NCBI GenBank assembly: GCA_937859895.1
Contig: CALMAV010000519.1
Location: 1 to 7,946, forward strand
Origin: an uncultured Bryobacterales bacterium
GTDB taxonomy: Bacteria > Acidobacteriota > Terriglobia > Bryobacterales > Bryobacteraceae
Length of the DNA stretch: 7,946 nucleotides
Direction of reading: 5' to 3'
Each line of letters opens with the position of its first letter. Within the stretch, counting starts at the first letter, position 1. The notes beneath the pieces were generated by a model. It had not been told where the DNA came from. It saw only the letters and a list, made by a program, of their open reading frames with translations, and did not search any database. This document shows, piece after piece, positions 5,222 to 7,946 of the stretch. Both the position numbers and the translations under genes were made by a program.

Positions 5222-7323
5222 TAACCTTCGCGAGTGCCTGCCAGGACAGGACTGAAAGTAAGATCCACAGCGGAAACGGTATTTAACTCAACAACAAATC
5301 GAGCACCGGCCGGGTAATTATTTTCGGCGCGAACCCGGCCGCTATGTTCCTTCACAATGTGGCTAATAATGGCCAGACCTAGACCTGTTCCCCGGCCCTT
5401 GGTTGAAAAATAGGGTAAAAACAGCTTTTCTTTGTCGCTGGTGCTGATGCCGCATCCGGTATCTATAACAGCAAGTTCAACATACTCGGGCTCAGGCTGA
5501 GCCGTTCGGATGATTAACTGACGTACAGGCGAATCCTGCATGGCCTCGGCTGAATTGTCGATTAGGTTCACGATCACTCGCTTAATCTGCTCCCGATCTG
5601 CGACGACCGGCGCAATCTCACGGTCGAGTTCGACCTGTACGGTGATCGAGTCCAGGCGGCCCGCAAATACCCCTAGCGCACTCTCCACAATCTCATTCAA
5701 ATCTGCCGGTGCTAGCTGGGCAACCGGGAAACGCGAGAACTGAGAAAACTCGTCAACCAGCGACTTCACGGTTCCTACTTCCTGCTGGATGATTTGTGTG
5801 CACTCCTGCAGGATCCCGCGAACTGTCGGCTCGAGGTTGAGTTTCAGAACCTGTCTGGCAATACGATCAGAAGATAAGAGAATGGGGGTCAGCGGGTTCT
5901 TGATCTCATGTGCGATTCGGCGCGCTACTTCTTGCCATGCTGCCGATTTTTGTGTCCGAAGTAAATCGCCGGTATCGTCCAGAACAATGACAAAGCCGCG
6001 CTGCTCTTCTAGAGAAGCGACAGTCACGGCCAAGTGCAACACCGTATGGGCGCGTTGCAGATCAAATTGGGAAGCCGCTGTTCCGGTACGGCGCGCACGC
6101 TTCAGAAGATAGCGGATTTCGGCAAGGTCTTCGCCCTGAAATAAGTCTCCCAGAAGGCGGGCCTTACCCGTAGGCACGTCCGTGAACATACCGGCAAAGG
6201 CACGATTCAATCGCTCAATTCGTTCATCATTCGTAATTGAGATAACGCCAGTAGGAATGCTCTCCAGAATGGCTTCGGTAAAGCGCCGACGGGCCTCCAG
6301 TTCGCGTCCATTTGCTTCCAGCTCACTAGTCATCTCGTTGAAGGCACGCACCAGAGTGGCTAGCTCGTCAATCGCATTAACACGCACGCGATAACCCAAG
6401 TTGCCCCGACGGATCTCATTGGCAGCTCCCAGCAAGGCAGAGATTGGGACTGCAATTTGCCTGGCCAGGATCTGGGCAGTCCATGAGGCAAAGAAGAGCA
6501 CGAAGAGAGTGATCAGGCAGATCAGGCGAAAATAAGTGTCCTGATAAAAGTGCTGCCGTTGAGCCTGGTTGTCCAGAAGCTGTTCAACCGTTTGTTCCTG
6601 TGCGGCAACATCGTCCCCAGCCTGCGGGTCTCCACTCATCGCTGCCGTTACGGCTAAAGCTCCCAGGGTATTTTCTCCCTCAACGATTGCCGTTTGAGCG
6701 CGCAGCAACGTCGCTTTTCGGGCGCGTTCGCCTTTTGTCTCAAATGCCTGATAAACCAGAATCGGAACGGATTTGCCGGACGGTTGAACGATTACCTGCC
6801 GAATGCCATGCTGTTCACAGATATTTCGGAAAAAGCTGGTGTCCACCTTGCCGGTCCGGGCCACCTGCTGCGTTTGCGGCAGTAAACCGAGCCAATCTGT
6901 TTCGGCTTGTACTCGCTCCTGCGCCTCTTTTTGATAGAGCGCATCAAGTCGCCGCAACGCAGTCTCGGTTGGCTTGCTGAACCAGTAATCCAGGTGCCGG
7001 TTCAGGACGTAAACGCTAAATACCACATAGAAAAGAGCAGGTGCCAAGGTCAGAACTAGCGCACCGGCTAACAGCTTGGAACGTATCCGGGACCCTTCTT
7101 TATTACGATGACGGTCAATATAAACTTTGACGCCGGCCCTGAATAGCAGAAAAGCCAGCAGAACCGTTAGGAGAAAGATAAGCGTTGAGATTGACCACAA
7201 CAGGATCGTCTCGCTCGTACTTGCGGGCGAATAGGCAATACGAAACGAACCCTGCCAGATTAGAAGGATCAGCAAGATAACAAAAGTAACGCCTGCTGCT
7301 AGAGATGTCAGTCGCTGGCGCAC
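5221..7323 (-). CDS. ntrY: NtrY-like membrane sensor histidine kinase
   Basis: 700 residues, in the range usual for NtrY. Transmembrane segments are seen near 9-24, 38-62, 84-107 and 263-284; the region 108-262 between the last two is predicted outside the membrane and is the likely sensor. A HAMP domain (about 284-338) and a PAS domain (about 345-455) follow. The HisKA H-box is AHEIKNPLTP, with His472 as phosphorylation site. The HATPase has an N-box at VNLIDNSAEAM (585-595), DTGCGI (621-626) and GRGTGLGL (643-650). It should phosphorylate Asp56 of the adjacent regulator; the signal is unknown, and redox or nitrogen status are only family analogies. The start used is GTG 7323 with no good ribosome binding site. 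The frame stays open upstream to the stop of the PilZ gene but contains no other start codon, so GTG is likely though not certain. Confidence 0.92.
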   Translation of the reverse strand: MRQRLTSLAAGVTFVILLILLIWQGSFRIAYSPASTSETILLWSISTLIFLLTVLLAFLLFRAGVKVYIDRHRNKEGSRIRSKLLAGALVLTLAPALFYVVFSVYVLNRHLDYWFSKPTETALRRLDALYQKEAQERVQAETDWLGLLPQTQQVARTGKVDTSFFRNICEQHGIRQVIVQPSGKSVPILVYQAFETKGERARKATLLRAQTAIVEGENTLGALAVTAAMSGDPQAGDDVAAQEQTVEQLLDNQAQRQHFYQDTYFRLICLITLFVLFFASWTAQILARQIAVPISALLGAANEIRRGNLGYRVRVNAIDELATLVRAFNEMTSELEANGRELEARRRFTEAILESIPTGVISITNDERIERLNRAFAGMFTDVPTGKARLLGDLFQGEDLAEIRYLLKRARRTGTAASQFDLQRAHTVLHLAVTVASLEEQRGFVIVLDDTGDLLRTQKSAAWQEVARRIAHEIKNPLTPILLSSDRIARQVLKLNLEPTVRGILQECTQIIQQEVGTVKSLVDEFSQFSRFPVAQLAPADLNEIVESALGVFAGRLDSITVQVELDREIAPVVADREQIKRVIVNLIDNSAEAMQDSPVRQLIIRTAQPEPEYVELAVIDTGCGISTSDKEKLFLPYFSTKGRGTGLGLAIISHIVKEHSGRVRAENNYPAGARFVVELNTVSAVDLTFSPVLAGTREG

Positions 7324-7338
7324 AACACTGTCATGGTA

Positions 7339-7349
7339 GCGGAAACCGC
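7339..7349. repeat. Small hairpin between the PilZ gene and ntrY
   Basis: GCGG-aaa-CCGC forms a tight 4-bp stem with a 3-nt loop in the 57-nt gap before ntrY; an alternative pairing AGCGG/CCGCT spans 7338-7353. It lacks a U-run and is unlikely to terminate. It ends 16 nt before the ntrY GTG and might modulate initiation. Low weight. Confidence 0.25.
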
Positions 7350-7380
7350 CGCTTGACCCGGAATAGAGAACGTTAGCTTC

Positions 7381-7788
7381 TTAAGAAGCAGCCGGACGGC
7401 TCTGAGTACGAAACTCGTATTGCTGGATCTGCAGTGCCAATTGCCCCTTATTATGGCGAGCAATCCGGCCGCGAGCGACCAGATTTAGAAGGCACTTCTC
7501 ATTTAATTGCGCAGGCCAACTGATGGACACTTCCAGACGTGTGCCGACTGGCAAATCGTGATCGCAGGTAAACAACACCCCCGAGCTGCTGATGTTCAAC
7601 GTCTTGCCGTTACCGACGAGGATTTCTGCACGCTGATTCAGAGTCTTATAACGAACTTCCCGCTCAATTGGGAAACGGCTAGACCTTCTCCGTTCCGAAC
7701 TGGCAATTTCCGGAGCGTCAGGCCGCCGGCCAAGAGTTAGGATGCTTTCGGACACAATATTCAAACTCCGATCTTTAAGGTTACACAA
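7381..7788 (-). CDS. PilZ domain protein, probable cyclic-di-GMP binder
   Basis: Up to 135 residues. An N-terminal tail of about 30 residues is followed by a PilZ domain with the two ligand motifs intact: RxxxR at Arg34-Arg38 (within RRRSSRFPIER) and NxSxxG at Asn65/Ser67/Gly70 (NISSSGV). A beta-barrel-like run (LPVGTRLEVSISWP, LVARGRIARHN, GQLALQIQQYEF) follows. Both motifs being present argues that it binds cyclic-di-GMP. No catalytic or output domain is attached, so it would act by contact with a partner. It stands 57 nt before ntrY on the same strand. The start is uncertain: TTG 7788 follows an AGGTGA 12 nt away, while GTG 7755 (residue 12) has a GGAG 10 nt before it; both keep the whole domain. 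Confidence 0.88.
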   Translation of the reverse strand: MCNLKDRSLNIVSESILTLGRRPDAPEIASSERRRSSRFPIEREVRYKTLNQRAEILVGNGKTLNISSSGVLFTCDHDLPVGTRLEVSISWPAQLNEKCLLNLVARGRIARHNKGQLALQIQQYEFRTQSRPAAS

Positions 7789-7838
7789 TTTCGACTACAT
7801 TCACCTAATCGGCTGAATCGGAGGTTTTCTTTCGATTA

Positions 7839-7867
7839 TTTTTAATCCAAATCATACGTTCACTCAA
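7839..7867 (-). promoter_or_regulatory. Candidate sigma-70 type promoter for the PilZ-ntrYX operon
   Basis: On the minus strand TTGAGT (7862-7867) is followed after exactly 17 nt by TAAAAA (7839-7844), inside an AT-rich stretch about 50 nt upstream of the PilZ start. The -35 fits well, the -10 only moderately. It is the only candidate I see upstream of this four-gene run. Confidence 0.35.
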
Positions 7868-7925
7868 ATTTTTCTCGAATCCGCGATTTGTGGGTCGGTA
7901 AAAACTGGGGCTACCCAGATTTTCC

Positions 7926-7931
7926 GGGAGG
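7926..7931 (+). promoter_or_regulatory. Ribosome binding site of the right-edge gene
   Basis: GGGAGG lies 6 nt before ATG 7938, the strongest Shine-Dalgarno and spacing in the window's right intergenic region. It supports a real start at 7938. Confidence 0.5.
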
Positions 7932-7937
7932 CATTGC

Positions 7938-7946
7938 ATGTCCGGA
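7938..7946 (+). CDS. Start of a divergent gene, cut by window end
   Basis: ATG TCC GGA (Met-Ser-Gly) follows a good GGGAGG ribosome binding site. Only three codons are visible, so the product cannot be named. It is divergent from the PilZ gene and shares with it an AT-rich control region of about 150 nt (7789-7937). Confidence 0.45.

Noticed and set aside
3934..6980. Many plus-strand open frames opposite ntrX and ntrY
   Set aside because: They are antisense shadows of two long, motif-complete genes; none has a recognisable domain.
1..7946. Search for tRNA, rRNA, CRISPR arrays, retron or group II intron parts
   Set aside because: No repeat-spacer pattern, no reverse transcriptase motif and no tRNA-like cloverleaf or rRNA stretch was seen by eye.

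Overview
This window most likely comes from a soil or sediment member of the Acidobacteriota (Terriglobia-type). That is an inference from gene content: an ASPIC/UnbV (CRTAC1-type) protein end, a GFOR-like Gfo/Idh/MocA oxidoreductase, an NtrY/NtrX-like two-component pair, a PilZ protein and worn IS256 and IS481 transposases. No rRNA, tRNA or CRISPR is present to confirm it.

Layout. (1) Positions 1-1543 hold two convergent genes: the 3' end of an FG-GAP/ASPIC-UnbV protein (+) and a complete GFOR-like oxidoreductase (-), 18 nt apart. (2) Positions about 1583-3592 are a graveyard of about 2 kb. It holds the C-terminal end of an IS256 transposase (+) with an in-frame stop, about 440 nt of non-coding DNA with an imperfect 25-nt-period repeat and a cluster of hairpins, a small conserved-looking hypothetical gene (+) whose 5' end seems frameshifted, and the C-terminal half of an IS481-type transposase (-) carrying two one-base frameshifts. 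(3) Positions 3593-7788 hold four genes on the minus strand, read right to left: a PilZ protein, an NtrY-like membrane histidine kinase, an NtrX-like AAA+ response regulator and a small DUF3565-type Cys/His protein. Spacings are 57 nt, a 1-nt overlap and 36 nt, so they look like one operon. (4) At the right edge a divergent + strand gene begins at 7938 behind a good ribosome binding site.

How the genes work together. The kinase has transmembrane segments, an extracytoplasmic region, HAMP, PAS, HisKA and HATPase parts and should phosphorylate Asp56 of the regulator. The regulator keeps its ATPase motifs and Fis-type DNA-binding domain but has TNLDGS where sigma-54 activators carry GAFTGA, so it probably does not act as a classical sigma-54 activator. 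The PilZ gene in front could add a cyclic-di-GMP input. The most interesting points are the non-canonical regulator, the PilZ gene lying in frame with ntrY with no stop between them other than its own, and the hairpin-rich stretch in the IS graveyard. I do not see a clear new defence or mobile system.
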